This document shows, piece by piece, positions 35,174-47,000 of a stretch of DNA of 64,000 bases. Origin of the DNA: Conoideocrella luteorostrata (Eukaryota; Ascomycota; Sordariomycetes; Hypocreales; Clavicipitaceae); NCBI GenBank assembly GCA_032433595.1, contig JASWJB010000067.1:62001-126000 (forward strand). Direction: 5' to 3'. Positions within the stretch are counted from its first letter, which is position 1. Every line of letters starts with the position of its first letter. The notes below the pieces were generated by a model. The model worked only from the letters and a program-made list of their open reading frames with translations, was not told the origin of the DNA and ran no database searches. Both the position numbers and the translations under genes were made by a program.

Positions 35174-37479
35174 AGTTCTGTTGTATATCCGCGGTTGGCA
35201 AAGGGAGTCGCTGGGCGACTTCCATGAGCATGTTGACGGGGATAAAATAGCATCATGATAATGAATATCGGCATTGACGAATCATACTGCGATTTTTTGC
35301 GGACTCTAACCTGGGTCGTTGTTTGTTTGGTACTGTGGTTCGGCCAGGCCCCTCTAAAGCTGGGACTTTGGCAAAATATTTGCAAGAGGGATGTCAATTT
35401 ACTAATAATTGACAGAGCCGAGTTCAATGGCAGACAGGTTCAAGGCCAATCTAGTGGAACACAATGTGGATGGCTAGGATCATACGCGACGACAACACCA
35501 CACGAAAGAGAACGGAGAATTTGGAACGAAACATGGAACGCTTAATCGTGTTACTAATAGCCAAATCACGACACACTACGTGCATCGTTCTCATTTGATC
35601 CTTCGTTTCTCCATCTGTGGCCTCGCCAATTCGTAACCCAAAATAACACATGCCATCTGTACCCTACCGAAGAACATTGACATACTTCACGATATGCATA
35701 ACAACTATCGTCATGCCGCGCTGTATAGGTAGGCCATCCACAGAATTCAAGCTGCAGAGTGAAGCTATGCACAATAAAGTTTGCGCTCAATTTCGCAACC
35801 ACATTGATGCAGAGCTTTTTTGCAAATCATGCAACACTTCTCGCAGTTCACTGCGTTGGTAATATCCAGTTCACCCCTCACTACCCTGCTCCTTTCTAGA
35901 AGGATCATGATACGCGTCCAAAGGCACTCTGGTTCGTGACATCTTGATTTGACGGAAACTACGGCAGATGTCGTAATCTCCTGGGAGGACCTTTCCACTT
36001 GACTGCCTACCGAGAGAAGTGATGCATGGCAAGTGTCCCTTAATAATCATGCAAAATACCCAGAAACTTCTCTTGCTGAGCCGAATCTTCAGATGAGAGC
36101 CACGCTGCGATTGCAACCAGTGGAACTTGGAGAACTCCGAACGGATACGCTGACTGAATACTCACTGCTGTAGTAACAGCATTGGCACAGAGCCTACTTC
36201 GGTCTTGATCGAGGATGACATTATCTATTGCGGCTCTTCAAAGATGGCTGTCGCCCTCATGTAGCCCGGCCCGGCCACAGGGCTTGTTTCATGCTCTTTC
36301 AGGAACATGCTACGGAGTATACATATGGCGTACTTGTGTTGCGTGTCTTCCAAATTGCGTATGAGGGCCGGACGTGTGACCAGTGTTTCATATCGCGAGC
36401 TCTGCAGTGGGCAGCCGGCAGCGGTGAATTCGTTCTAGGCGGCCTTTGCTATGGGAGGCCTGTGGCGTTGGTGTAGCAGGAGAGCTTGTGAATCCATGCT
36501 TGCGTGTCACTACCAGGGTCGAACATACTTTCCCGGATCTATTCGTCGAATGAGCAAGATTTCCTTTCAAAAAAAAAAAAAAAATTAGTCAGTAGCGGTG
36601 TGTACGCCAGAGGAGGGTCATGACGGTTACTCATAATCAAGAGGTCTGTGTTGCCCCTTGATCCATCAGACAGAATTCCCTTGCTGTGATTCGGACTCTC
36701 ATCACCGGCTTTCTGCATCCACCCGCTACACACACTGGTGAGATGAATCCCCACGAGTGTCTGGGGTATATGCAGTCTTGGAGTCTTGAAAAGTACTCCT
36801 GGAGCGCGTATTAAATTAAGTCCATAGTCAGTATATCTCGGCAATACTGTCACAAGGTGCAGTGTGTCACCACTCTGCGGCAGCAATCACATAATGCTAG
36901 GATGCCTCCTTGATATTGGTCTTCCACTTCGCTTTCGCCGACTGCAACAGCACCTGAAGCCAAGGAGCATGATACACGGAAAGCGGCATTGATCACGCGG
37001 GTGCGAGCTGCCCACAAACGTGCATGGACACCTGAAGTGCATTGTCCTGTTACATAGAAAAAATCCAGCCCCTTTGCGGTCCTGTGGAATCGTCGCCGAC
37101 AGTATCCTTGTCGAGAGAGCAGTCACGGCTTCAAAAGAAAGCACGGAATCGGTCTTGAGGAACATCTGCCCAGTCGCCTAAACAAGATGCATATCCGTCC
37201 AACTCGCGACAAACAATTCCTGGCCGAAGCTGGAGTTGGTGGTTTAGGGGTCGCGTAGGGATAATCAGTGCCACTTGTCTGCGCCTTTGGACAACTCAAG
37301 CCAGATTATACGACCCATATACCGTCGGCTATTGTATTGGCCCCATCTGACTTCTCCCTCGGTTGTACACTAGCAGCTGAATATATGGGTGATCGATACC
37401 CTGACGCAAGAAGCTGCAGGCTCCTTAGTCTGGGTGTCCCTAATGGAGAAATTAGGCGCCAGTGTTGCGGTACGCCGGG

Positions 37480-37692
37480 TTACCGTTGGCAGCTCGAGAA
37501 AAGCAAGACGCAGTCGCCAAGCTGCTGCTCGATGAGGGGCTTGACGTTGCGGCCAAGGACTACTGTTTGAAGACATCGCTATCGCTGGCCATCGCATGCG
37601 AGAATGAGGCTGTTACCAAGCCACGACGTGATAATGGCGCCGACAGTAAGGCTAAGAACAAGGATGGCCAGAGCCGCTGTCGAGGGGAGGCG
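37480..37692 (+). pseudogene. Ankyrin-repeat gene fragment
   Basis: The translation includes AAREKQDAVAKLLLDEGLDV, AAKDYCLKTSLSLAIACENE and AVTKPRRDNGADSKAKNKDG. These match about two ankyrin repeats of the fungal type (AAREGHEAVVKLLLDxGADV..., AKDxxGxTPLxxAxxxGHE). The repeat register is clear, but consensus residues are eroded, for example TSLSLAIACENEAV where TPLSLAAxxGHEAV is usual. Nothing recognisable extends to either side. I interpret it as the remnant of an ankyrin gene. Confidence 0.6.
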
Positions 37693-39838
37693 CCGCGAAA
37701 GGGCCCACGGTCACGTAACTAGTCCGCTATTTTGAAAACATAGGCATACTCAGAAGAAACGAATAGATCCTTCTGTGTCTTAAGGTTACAATGCGAGCTG
37801 CAATAGTCAATCTGTCAAAGGAATCGGTCCGTGAGGAAACTCAACGTTAATCCCGTCGCAAACTGCACATCGTCACACATTCGTCTACTCCGTAGCCACC
37901 AAGCAATAGAAACATCGGATCTGACCACAGTTGTCTCCGTCATAGCTGCAGTGCAAAAACATATTGTAATGTAAGAGCACACCGCAGTACTAGAGAAGCA
38001 CCTCCCGTGTAAAACGCAAATCCGGCTGGCCTCCTTTCTCTTATAGCTGCCTTAAGTACCTGGGCAGGTAGTCGGGCTCCGTGAGACGTCGGCAAGAGTC
38101 TTGATCTGACTTGACTTCGTCGTGCTTGCCTGCTTTGCATCTTTTAGTACGGAGTACTTGCACCTCCCGCTCGTGTACGGGTACAAGGGTACGTGGTACA
38201 TAAATGATGCCTTTCATCCTTGCCACGGCAAGGGCAAGGATCTCCTTCCGGACATGGTAGTAATCATCCCATACTCCGTACTCCTGGCAAAAATAAAAAC
38301 CAAACAATGCCAGCATGTGTTCCGCACCTCACGATTAAAAGACCAAACTACTTGCCACATCGAGCCGGCAGTTGGGCCTGCACATCGCGTACACATCGCG
38401 AAATGCATTTAGTAATCATCACAGCTCTTGTTCACCGAGAATCTACGGGTGGCAGGTGTGGCTGAAACATTCCCGGGTTCAAGCCTATTCTGTCACGGCC
38501 TTGTCGTACAAAGTACACGACACACCTTTCAATTGGCCTGTTCGACAGCCTCAAATTTTGACAGGTGTGCTTCCCTTTGACAGCAGACTCTGGTTAGTCA
38601 CCAGTCATCCAGAATAGAGGCCGAACTTCTGCAGATGCGAGCTACTTTCTGAATGTGACGTACAGGAGAAGAGGAAAGAGGAAACTTAACATGGTTTGCT
38701 ACAACACTGTAAAATGTTTCGTAGGAAAGCTGTTCACTAATCAAAACCTGCAGCATTTGGCTGGCGGCTGAGTTTGAGAAAGGGTTTCACACGATGCAGT
38801 CACGCCCGTATCCGCGCCACACCGAGCACATCTCGGCTTCGAACATATATCGATACAGTTGATGATATCTATTAGAAAGCGGAGCCGTGGCCTTGCTGGG
38901 GAAGATCCCTTACCAGCAGCAGCCAAAATACATGCGGTGTATCATTTATTGTTTACTTATCGTCGGCCAAGACAAGACAACCGCCTGAGGATACAATGGC
39001 ATGATTCTGGTCTACGAGGCTGGCGTATTGTGTTGAATACTAAGCAGGCTCGCACACAAAGGGCGGTCAAGTGATGCTAACATTAGCCGGGTGTTTTGAA
39101 GTATGTTGTGTAATGAAGTCCAAGCCGAAATTCATCAGCAGAGTTGTGGCAGTTTCCTGAAGCATCGTCCACGGAGTCCATCATCCTGCTGCCGTGGTTT
39201 CTGAAGCTTCCCATGATTCATAAAATCTGACGGTTTCGGGCTATTGCAGATTCCTGGGATATCTCGATACGTATCAAGTACTCCTTAGCAGCACAACATA
39301 AGACGAACCTGGGCGTGGGCAAGAAAGGGCAAGAGTAAGCATCATTCATCATCACCTACGTACCCGAGCAAGTAACGCCCGCGCTGGGATGCTACCTTAC
39401 ATCACACACCTCTTGGGGGCGTTCTGTTGGCTACGCACCCGACAGGGAGAAATTTCTCGCCCACATAAGCTAATCAAGTTGTTCATTTTTGTGTGTCAAG
39501 GTAACCGCAGTAGCGAATTATTCACAGCAGCTCCAGCAAACATGTAGGCTACCGGGCGAGACATTCGCGACCCATGACCTGCAGCCGCGAGCAGGGGCTA
39601 CTGGAAACACACAGCAGGCAGTTTTGGAGCAGCAAAACGTCAGATGAGAGGAATTATGACAGCTGGCAGAGCACGAGTTAGATGAGTGCGACATAGAGGA
39701 AACGAAATCGCATGCGTATCCCATTTCTCTTTGCTTGCCTTTTCACTGTGCTACCCTGTCCACCCACACCTATACAACCTTTTTGGTGAATCTCCTCCGA
39801 TACTAGTACCACGACACGATCAGAAACAATGTCTGACT

Positions 39839-39854
39839 TACGGAGTACTCCGTA
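39839..39854. repeat. TACGGAGTACTCCGTA perfect palindrome
   Basis: Two copies of the 9-mer in opposite orientation, overlapping by TA, make a 16-base perfect palindrome. Confidence 0.85.
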
Positions 39855-40502
39855 CATACGACCCCAATTTAGCCACAAGTTGCGGGGGGCATGAAGAATT
39901 GATAAACTCCGGATTGATTACCGACTTCCGGCTGCTTGGATCGTGTTCCATTTTACGTCCGGCACACGATTCAGGTTACGAGGATGATTTCCATCGCTGG
40001 ACTGTTTCTAGGCTTTTCATTTGCGAAACCGTCCCTACAGTATCTTCAGACCCACCAGAACGCATGTTTTGCTCCGAACTGCCTTCCTCGAATATTGACA
40101 TCTATTTTGGCATGTTACCATTTTGTGTGCAGATGGCTTACTTTTTCCTTTGTTATCCTGCTCCGTTCCTTTGGCAAATTAATCCAGCATCGCCAAGACA
40201 AAAGGACGGAAGAGTGGCAGGTCTGGCTAGGACGTCTAGCGAACTGCTTCCTTCATCAAGCTAACACATTGTTGGGTTTAATTCGAGGAGCCAGCAGTCG
40301 TAGTGTCTTTATTCCTCAACTTCGTTGAACCATTTCCTATCTACGGAGTAGCCGTTCTTCCTCCAAATTACTAGGCCAGGAATGCGTCTACGCTAGAGCT
40401 GACGAGAGAACAGGGAGCAGGAATGGGATAGTTGTCTCTTTGCCCCTGACCAGCTGTAAGTGCTGTGTCTCACTTCTCAGACCAGCGCAACGAAAAGAAT
40501 GT

Positions 40503-40525
40503 TACTCCGTACGGAGTACTCCGTA
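40503..40525. repeat. Triple overlapping TACTCCGTA/TACGGAGTA cluster
   Basis: Three 9-mers in alternating orientation (40503-40511, 40510-40518, 40517-40525), each sharing a TA with the next. This is the densest example of a motif found at least 28 times in the window. Confidence 0.85.
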
Positions 40526-42749
40526 CATAGGCGCCGAAAACCAAACAAGCTTTTTCCTAGTCCCGAGCATGGAGATTTATCCTACTACAAAATCCAACCA
40601 GTTTTTACGTGCCTGCCACACACACACCTAGCCCTGGCCGTATGTCAACATCCCCCTTATAGTAGCTACATTGAGACGTGTGTATGTATGGAGTACATAC
40701 CACAAACAAGCAAACTCACCCATCACCTCGCCCTCTGAACTAGGCTGATTATCTAGTTCATTAGACCCCAATTTAGGCAAGCCGTTTGCCCTGTTTTGCC
40801 AGTCTAAATCAGTACTCCGTACATAACCACGGTACAATCGACCAACCCACCGCCCCGAAACCTACCTTGCCGAGTTCGGTCATGGCTGTAACCTTCCAAG
40901 ATGATAGTACCGAGAAACGACCATGTGCACCTGAGGTCGTGTTCACATACAGCAGTGATCAAATGTACGTGATGAAGGACCGTGCCGCAACAATTGAGGC
41001 TCTTGATGAATTTTAGGTCAGCTGTTAATAATTGGTGCTTGTTTCTGACAACGTTGAAGCTCAGTCAGTTGGCCCAAATAATCCCGTACTTCCTAGCTCT
41101 GCCCAAAAGACCGCTCCAGTAACCGTTCGAAGACGGAAGACGACTGCAGCAGAGCACACGCGAATATTACCAGCTTTGGCCCCTCAGGTATAGCTGTCTT
41201 GGCTGCATTAGTTACTCCATGGTCCTAGGAGGCATTTTATGCGAAAATGTATTGATTGTGCTGACACATGTGTAAACATCCCGGATAGTCTCCCTTTTCG
41301 AAATCACCCTGTCGATGTGGCGAGTTCACCCAGGAGTTCCGACACACCTCGCAAATAGCCGTAGTTACCAACAGCAAGGGCAGCAGCGAAATCACAGCAC
41401 CCAGCGCAAATTCAAACTGCACTACTCGGTTTGTGAACACTACGTACGGAGTGCGATACATTCTCGATGCATCCTCTGCTGACCACGCTTGCGGCAACAC
41501 CGGGCAAATCTATCGCGGCTTGTCCCAAAGCTTGTCCCAAAATAGCCGAACCCTCTTTGGCAAGGCACTTCAGTGTGCGGGCTGGTGTATGTACCTACTG
41601 CAAGTAGGCGACCAATTCGCAAGCCATGGGCCTCAATTGGCTCTTCAGGTCCTGCCATCCCAGGCGCCTCCCAGGCGCCAGGTAGTCGGGTCGATCCTAG
41701 ACCAATCACCAGTTTCCCGTTCCCCCCCAAGGAGTTGTAATTATCCGGCATATTTCGTTCGTGGTTGTTCTCCTGCCGAATTAGGCAATACATGCACTTT
41801 AACCCCAGATCCTCATTTGCGGACAGCTAAACAGTTACAAACCACAAACAGAACGTCGCCATCTTCATCGGCTCCTGGAAATTATCACGACACTGGGTCC
41901 TTCCCTGAGTGGTCTTCATTGCGAGAAGGTGATCGTCGTGGGAGCGGGGGGCTCATTGCTTGCCGATCAGTTTTGGAATGATCATTTACTAGTACGCTAA
42001 CTACTCCGTACTCTCTCCGTACTCTCTCTGTACGACATATGGTAGGCCATGCGTTTTGGCGCGTCGAATCTTTCAGCTATCGCGTCTGCGACTTGAGAGT
42101 GCACCGGGCAAATGCTACCTCTTCCTTCTTATTGGCAACCCTACCAACCCCCCCGGTACGCCACCTATTGCACACCAGGCTCTCCAGCAGGATGTGGAAT
42201 ACAATCCCCATCATACGCTCGTCATCCCACCTTGTCCTTGAAGTGCCAGCCCGGAAACCCTTTCCTTTGGTGATATGGGAGCCATCACCAACCAACCAAA
42301 ACTATGCAAAATAAAAAGTCTCAAACTTGAGCACAGGAGGCTCGTCTAATCCAACGCCATCATGCTCTCAATCAAAGCGCCTGCGCTGTGTATTATCACC
42401 GCCCCCGTCTCGCGGTTGTATGCTCCTAATCATGATCCAGACCCAGTTTGCGCTACTGTTTGCCGACCAGGCTCCAACAAGACAAACAGCCAGGGCGCGA
42501 ATGTCTCAATCGTAAAACCGACAAATATCGCTCCCGGCATAGCTCATTAACTCCGTAATACTTCGGTGTAGTTGTATTCGATATGCTGTACAAAAATGGA
42601 GAAAACGAAAGGAAAAATCCTAACCACGAAAAACGGCCAAGAAGATGCAGGTAAATGCGGGGACAGAAGAATCTAGAGTAAGTCGTGACTCATGTGCGGC
42701 TCGTGTATTGAGTGGCGTTGCAGCGTGTCAAGAATTCCTCGATGAATCA

Positions 42750-44005
42750 CTATCGTGGAGTGTCTTCTTCGTTATCGAATAGATCGAGGCAGTCTTCCAA
42801 CACTATACGTTATAACACAAGTTAGTCTCATCCCGTTCAGGCACGCGCTGCGTGTGTTTCCGTGTACTCTGTAGTGTAGCAAGTCAACATACCTGCTTCA
42901 ATTTGTTCTTCCCACACGCCATACTGATAGTCAACTAGCCCGTGACGCTCAATCCCATCACACAGTCGAATCAGCTCGTCTCCCATCTTCTTCACAGTGT
43001 CCTCACTCATGAGTCTCTGAGATCTTGATACCGATTGTCCGGATGCCATGAGTTCTTTCTGTTGAAAGGACAGGGCCAGCCAAGCGTGATTAAAATCATT
43101 CCAGAGTTTTAATCTGTCTTCATGCAAGACGGGATTATCTTGATGTAAGCCTTAAGATACCAGTTAGTGAATGCTTGCTCTAACAATAGCTGCACAAAGT
43201 GAAAAGAATATCTCGTACCTAGCTCCACGACTTGCGACAGCATCCAGTTAGATATGCTTAGTAGTGTTTCCGATGCTCTCTCTAACTGGCCACTGTTTAT
43301 GTCCTGAAAGACTATTCCTAGCTGTCGTCGAAAGTTTGTCCATTTCTCTGTTGCGCCGTCGTCACTAGAGTGGCCATGGCTTTCCGAAGCTCCAGCACGT
43401 GAACTACTCGACTGGTGGTGTATGTCGCTGACGTTGGCCATGCTGCTTGTATATGCCACGCTGGGGGGTTGCTGCTGATAGACGTTGGGTGAGGTGCTCG
43501 AGATTTGGCCTGGTTGTTGTATTGGGGTTCCAGAGCTGCCAGTTGCATCGGAGGTAAAATAGGTCGACGCCACGTCTGAAGGCATCATCTGCATGGCTGC
43601 ATGCTGCCGTGGTGTGAATTGCTGCGTGTCAAAGACAGACTGTTGTGCTGCCGTATTATGCGGCACGTTGTACATCATCATGCCTGCATTGTAACTGCCA
43701 GCTCCAGGCGTCTGAGTTCGCGTGTCACTTCCATACTCCGTTCCATAGGCCATTAATCCAGAAGACATTGTCGAGGTAGAAAACCCAGAGGGAGAACCCT
43801 GATAATAATTACCGTAATGACCAGATACTCCCATACTTCGCGGGGTCGATGTCGACAAGTTCAATGGCGCTGGACGGTATCGCTGAGAAGTGTCGCCTGC
43901 AACCGAGCTTCCTTGTGTTGCCGGGACCTGCAGTGGAAATCTTGATTGTGAAGTCTGATGAACAAGATGTTCATCCTGCCCCCCGCCACGGCGAGGTTGG
44001 TCCAT
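42750..44005 (-). CDS. Conserved fungal protein, Gln/Ser-rich, possible regulator
   Basis: Function is unknown. Exons are 44005-43219, 43150-42893 and 42802-42750 (donors GTACGA and GTATGT), giving 365 aa. The first 210 residues are rich in Ser, Gln, Tyr and Met (for example YNAGMMMYNVPHNTAAQQS), like a transcription activation or prion-like region. The C-terminal 150 residues form an ordered helical domain: KWTNFRRQLGIVFQDINSGQ, LSISNWMLSQVVELGLHQDN, EDRLKLWNDFNHAWLAL, DELIRLCDGIERHGLVDYQY and GVWEEQIEAVLEDCLDLF. I recall this domain as conserved in uncharacterised Pezizomycotina proteins. It stands alone between two gene deserts. No DNA-binding domain is visible. Confidence 0.8.
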
Positions 44006-47000
44006 ACCACGAGCGAGCTGTTATTACTCCAGTCCTCCAGGATTTCCACGTATCGAAGTTACACTGTATTAGATATAGTGCTACCTCAACAGCTCCAAGA
44101 TGGGAAAACGGGTGTGCTGGAGAATATTCTGGCTGCACTGTAATACTGAGTTGCAAATGTTGCAGCTCCCCAAAAAAAAAAAAGAAAAAGAAAAAACTAT
44201 GTGACAGCAAATTCGTCTCTCTACCAGGAGAATCGAAAGCTAATTGAGCATGTGTATCTGGGTGGTGTGGAAGAAGCGCGTTAAGAGGTTTATATATGTC
44301 GCTATCTCAACGACAGTTCAGAATGGTATGTGAGCAAATTGCGTTCAGAATTATGTTTTCTATAGAACCAACGTAGAAGCATAATTAGTCGCAGCCCCAG
44401 GGGTTGTGTTGTGTCGATGGCTTTAAGGGTGAAGGGGGCCGTCAGAGTTCACCTGAACCAGATCTCGGTCGAGTTCATGCCCTTGAAATGCGATGCGGAT
44501 TCATGCCCTGGGCTGCAATCTTTGAGGCGTAACAAGATCCCTCAAAGATCCAAGCTGTAGTTTAAGGCCGGACTGTAACAGATCAACAACAAGGTGGTGC
44601 TGTTTAAGAACAATCGGGTGCACCGAAGCACAGTCTTACTCGTGCTTATTCTCAGTATTCCAGAATGTTCAGGCTTTGGTCTGCAGCATGATAGCCCTCT
44701 CCCCCTGCAAAATGACCGACTCTACTAGGGTGGTTGCAAATGTCACCGGGGTGTCAGCGGCGTATGAAGTCAGACCGAGTCAGGGTCCCGTCGAGTGCCT
44801 GATGTATCGGGGCCTGAGAACTTCTCAGCGAGTGGGATGCTTATTGTAAACAATAGATTCAGGCAGAGTCCAATTCAGAAGAGCGAAGGGAGGCAGCAAG
44901 TAGGCAAACAACAACTGCTAGTCCAATGCGAGAAACCTAACTGCTCAAAGAGTTTACCTGGAGGAGGACGTGGTTGGGTCTTATACATTAGACACACACA
45001 ATTGGTCGTTCCGCAGGCCTGGATCCACGCTAACATCCCGATGACAGACCAAGACAACAGGTACTTGTACAATACGTGACACATTTTCTCGCGATTAGAT
45101 GGCGTCGACATTGGGAACTCTACCAGCTCTGGGCGCGTGGAGGCCGGTATGGCCGCCGCTGGGCTTAGGCATAGTCGGACTGGACGAAAGGGCACGGATA
45201 ACACCACCGGGCCCAAGTGGGATGATTCAGTTTGTGACCCAGCGGATTGGGCCTGTTTTGACTAGACTCCCAAACGGGTAAATAGAACGGGCGAGGTCGT
45301 GTGGACGCCCTTGAGCTGGCCAGCCAACTAACGCCACTTAATACAAAGGAGTTTGGATGTTGCAGCAAAAAGCTGCACTGAGTTTGATTTTGGTAAACGG
45401 ATTGCGACAAAGCGAGAATTATCAAGTCAAACATAGAGATGCGTATGTTGGACAGTCCATAATGTGACTTGCAAAGCCTAAGGCAATACATGGAGAAATG
45501 AACGGCGAGCTCGGCATTCAGGCGGGCAACGTTATGCCAGCAAACCAGGACGCCCTAGCATTGTTTGGAGCGAGTGAAGAAACAGAAAAAAGAATCTCTC
45601 GCCTCTCGCGCCAGATTAGGCATTTTTCTCCCATCAAACTGAACAATGTTGCAGTTGACTACTCCGTATAGCCCCAGTCAATGGAGTATGGGCCCTGCTT
45701 GTACTTAATTCAATCTCAGAGCATCTCGGTTGGAAAGGAATGTATGCAAGATGGTCCTTATGCGTCTGCATGCATGGAGATCTCCTAGCCCTGACAACAG
45801 GCCGTGTGCCGCAAGCCCTCGGAAACACTGTGGTCTGAAGAGTACTCCGTTCATGCATGCCCGTACTCAAGATCAGGGAGGGGGTGTGCGCTTTGTTGGA
45901 TGAGAAACCCAACCAGAGAACACATCTCTCCCAGTGACGGAGTACAAGCAAAGAAACTTGAGACAACACCCCCGGTAACATTTCACTGGAGAGACCCTCG
46001 AGCATTCAAGCTGACAGCCGCTAACATCCATTGCAATTGAGCCTGTGTAGCTGATCGGGGGGTCGAGGTAACTTTGACAGGGCGGATAGGGAAATTTCGC
46101 CGGGGAAAGGTCTCAGCAACTCTGCGTGTTGGGGTGGGTTTGTTAATTTTTCGCGCAAAGACGACAGTCAGTGCCGATCAACCTTGATTGCGGTTTTCAG
46201 AGCACTCGCACGGTCGGAACAAACAACAAACGGGGGTGGCCCTACCACGAGCTAGCGTAGCCAATGCAAGAAAGATCGTGCCGATTCGACCGTCACGGTC
46301 GACATAAGAAGGCTGTTGAAAAGCCCTTATACACTGGTGCCGTTCGAGCAGCTCGGCACTCAGAAAATACTCTAAGTACACATGCACAGGAGCAGGAGAT
46401 ACCTCGCTTCGCATGCGAGGTGGCTCTTGTTATCTCGATGTCGACCATCAAAATCGGATGAGGGCAACGATGTATCTCGATGTGACTGTGGACCGCTGGT
46501 CTAGCTGCTTCTCTCGATCTGAGACATGGAAATCAGTTAAAGGGCCGGCCCCATAACTTGAATGGCGGGACCTGGAGCAATCACTTTTTGTTCTTGCCAG
46601 GCCAGCTAGGCGTTGTTACGACTCGTAGAGAAAAAGGCCAAGTAAGACGGGGGGGAGGAAAAATATTGGCACTTCGTCAGCCAAAAGATAGGGCGCCGGC
46701 TACTGCAGTTCTTTGCTCAGTGGGCACCGAATCATCTTCCCAATTACTGGTACTTTCCACAAGCTATTGGTTACGGGGAAAGATGCTTGTGACAGTTGAT
46801 GAGGTCTTCGAGGGACCCAAGTCTCGCTGACAAAAATCTCAGACCCAGATTAGCAGCTACAAGGCTAAAGAGCCGCGAGGATGTGTGGCACCAGAGCTTG
46901 AGCGGCGAAAGAGGCGCGGACTTCCATGCTCATCCATGGATGCAACAGTAACAAGCATGGCCCTCGTCCGTATTACATATCCACATACTCCCTACAACGG

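Larger units (their letters stand above)
35174..42749. other. Gene-poor region (desert 1)
   Basis: This 7.6-kb stretch has no convincing intact gene. It contains 12 exact copies of TACGGAGTA/TACTCCGTA, some overlapping in threes, and a degenerate ankyrin-repeat segment near 37.5 kb. Short poly-A tracts (for example 36570-36583) and many frames under 200 codons with no known domain make up the rest. Base composition looks ordinary by eye, with no strong AT shift. Confidence 0.6.

Noticed and set aside
38217..38242. Short inverted repeat around ATCCTTGCC...GGCAAGGAT
   Set aside because: The arms are only 9 bases and there is no gene-linked position. Many such hairpins are expected in 64 kb.
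39686..40328. Overlapping + strand frames of 192 and 130 codons, one with hydrophobic stretches
   Set aside because: The frames overlap, contain the palindromic 9-mer, lack a domain and have no splice-supported extension.
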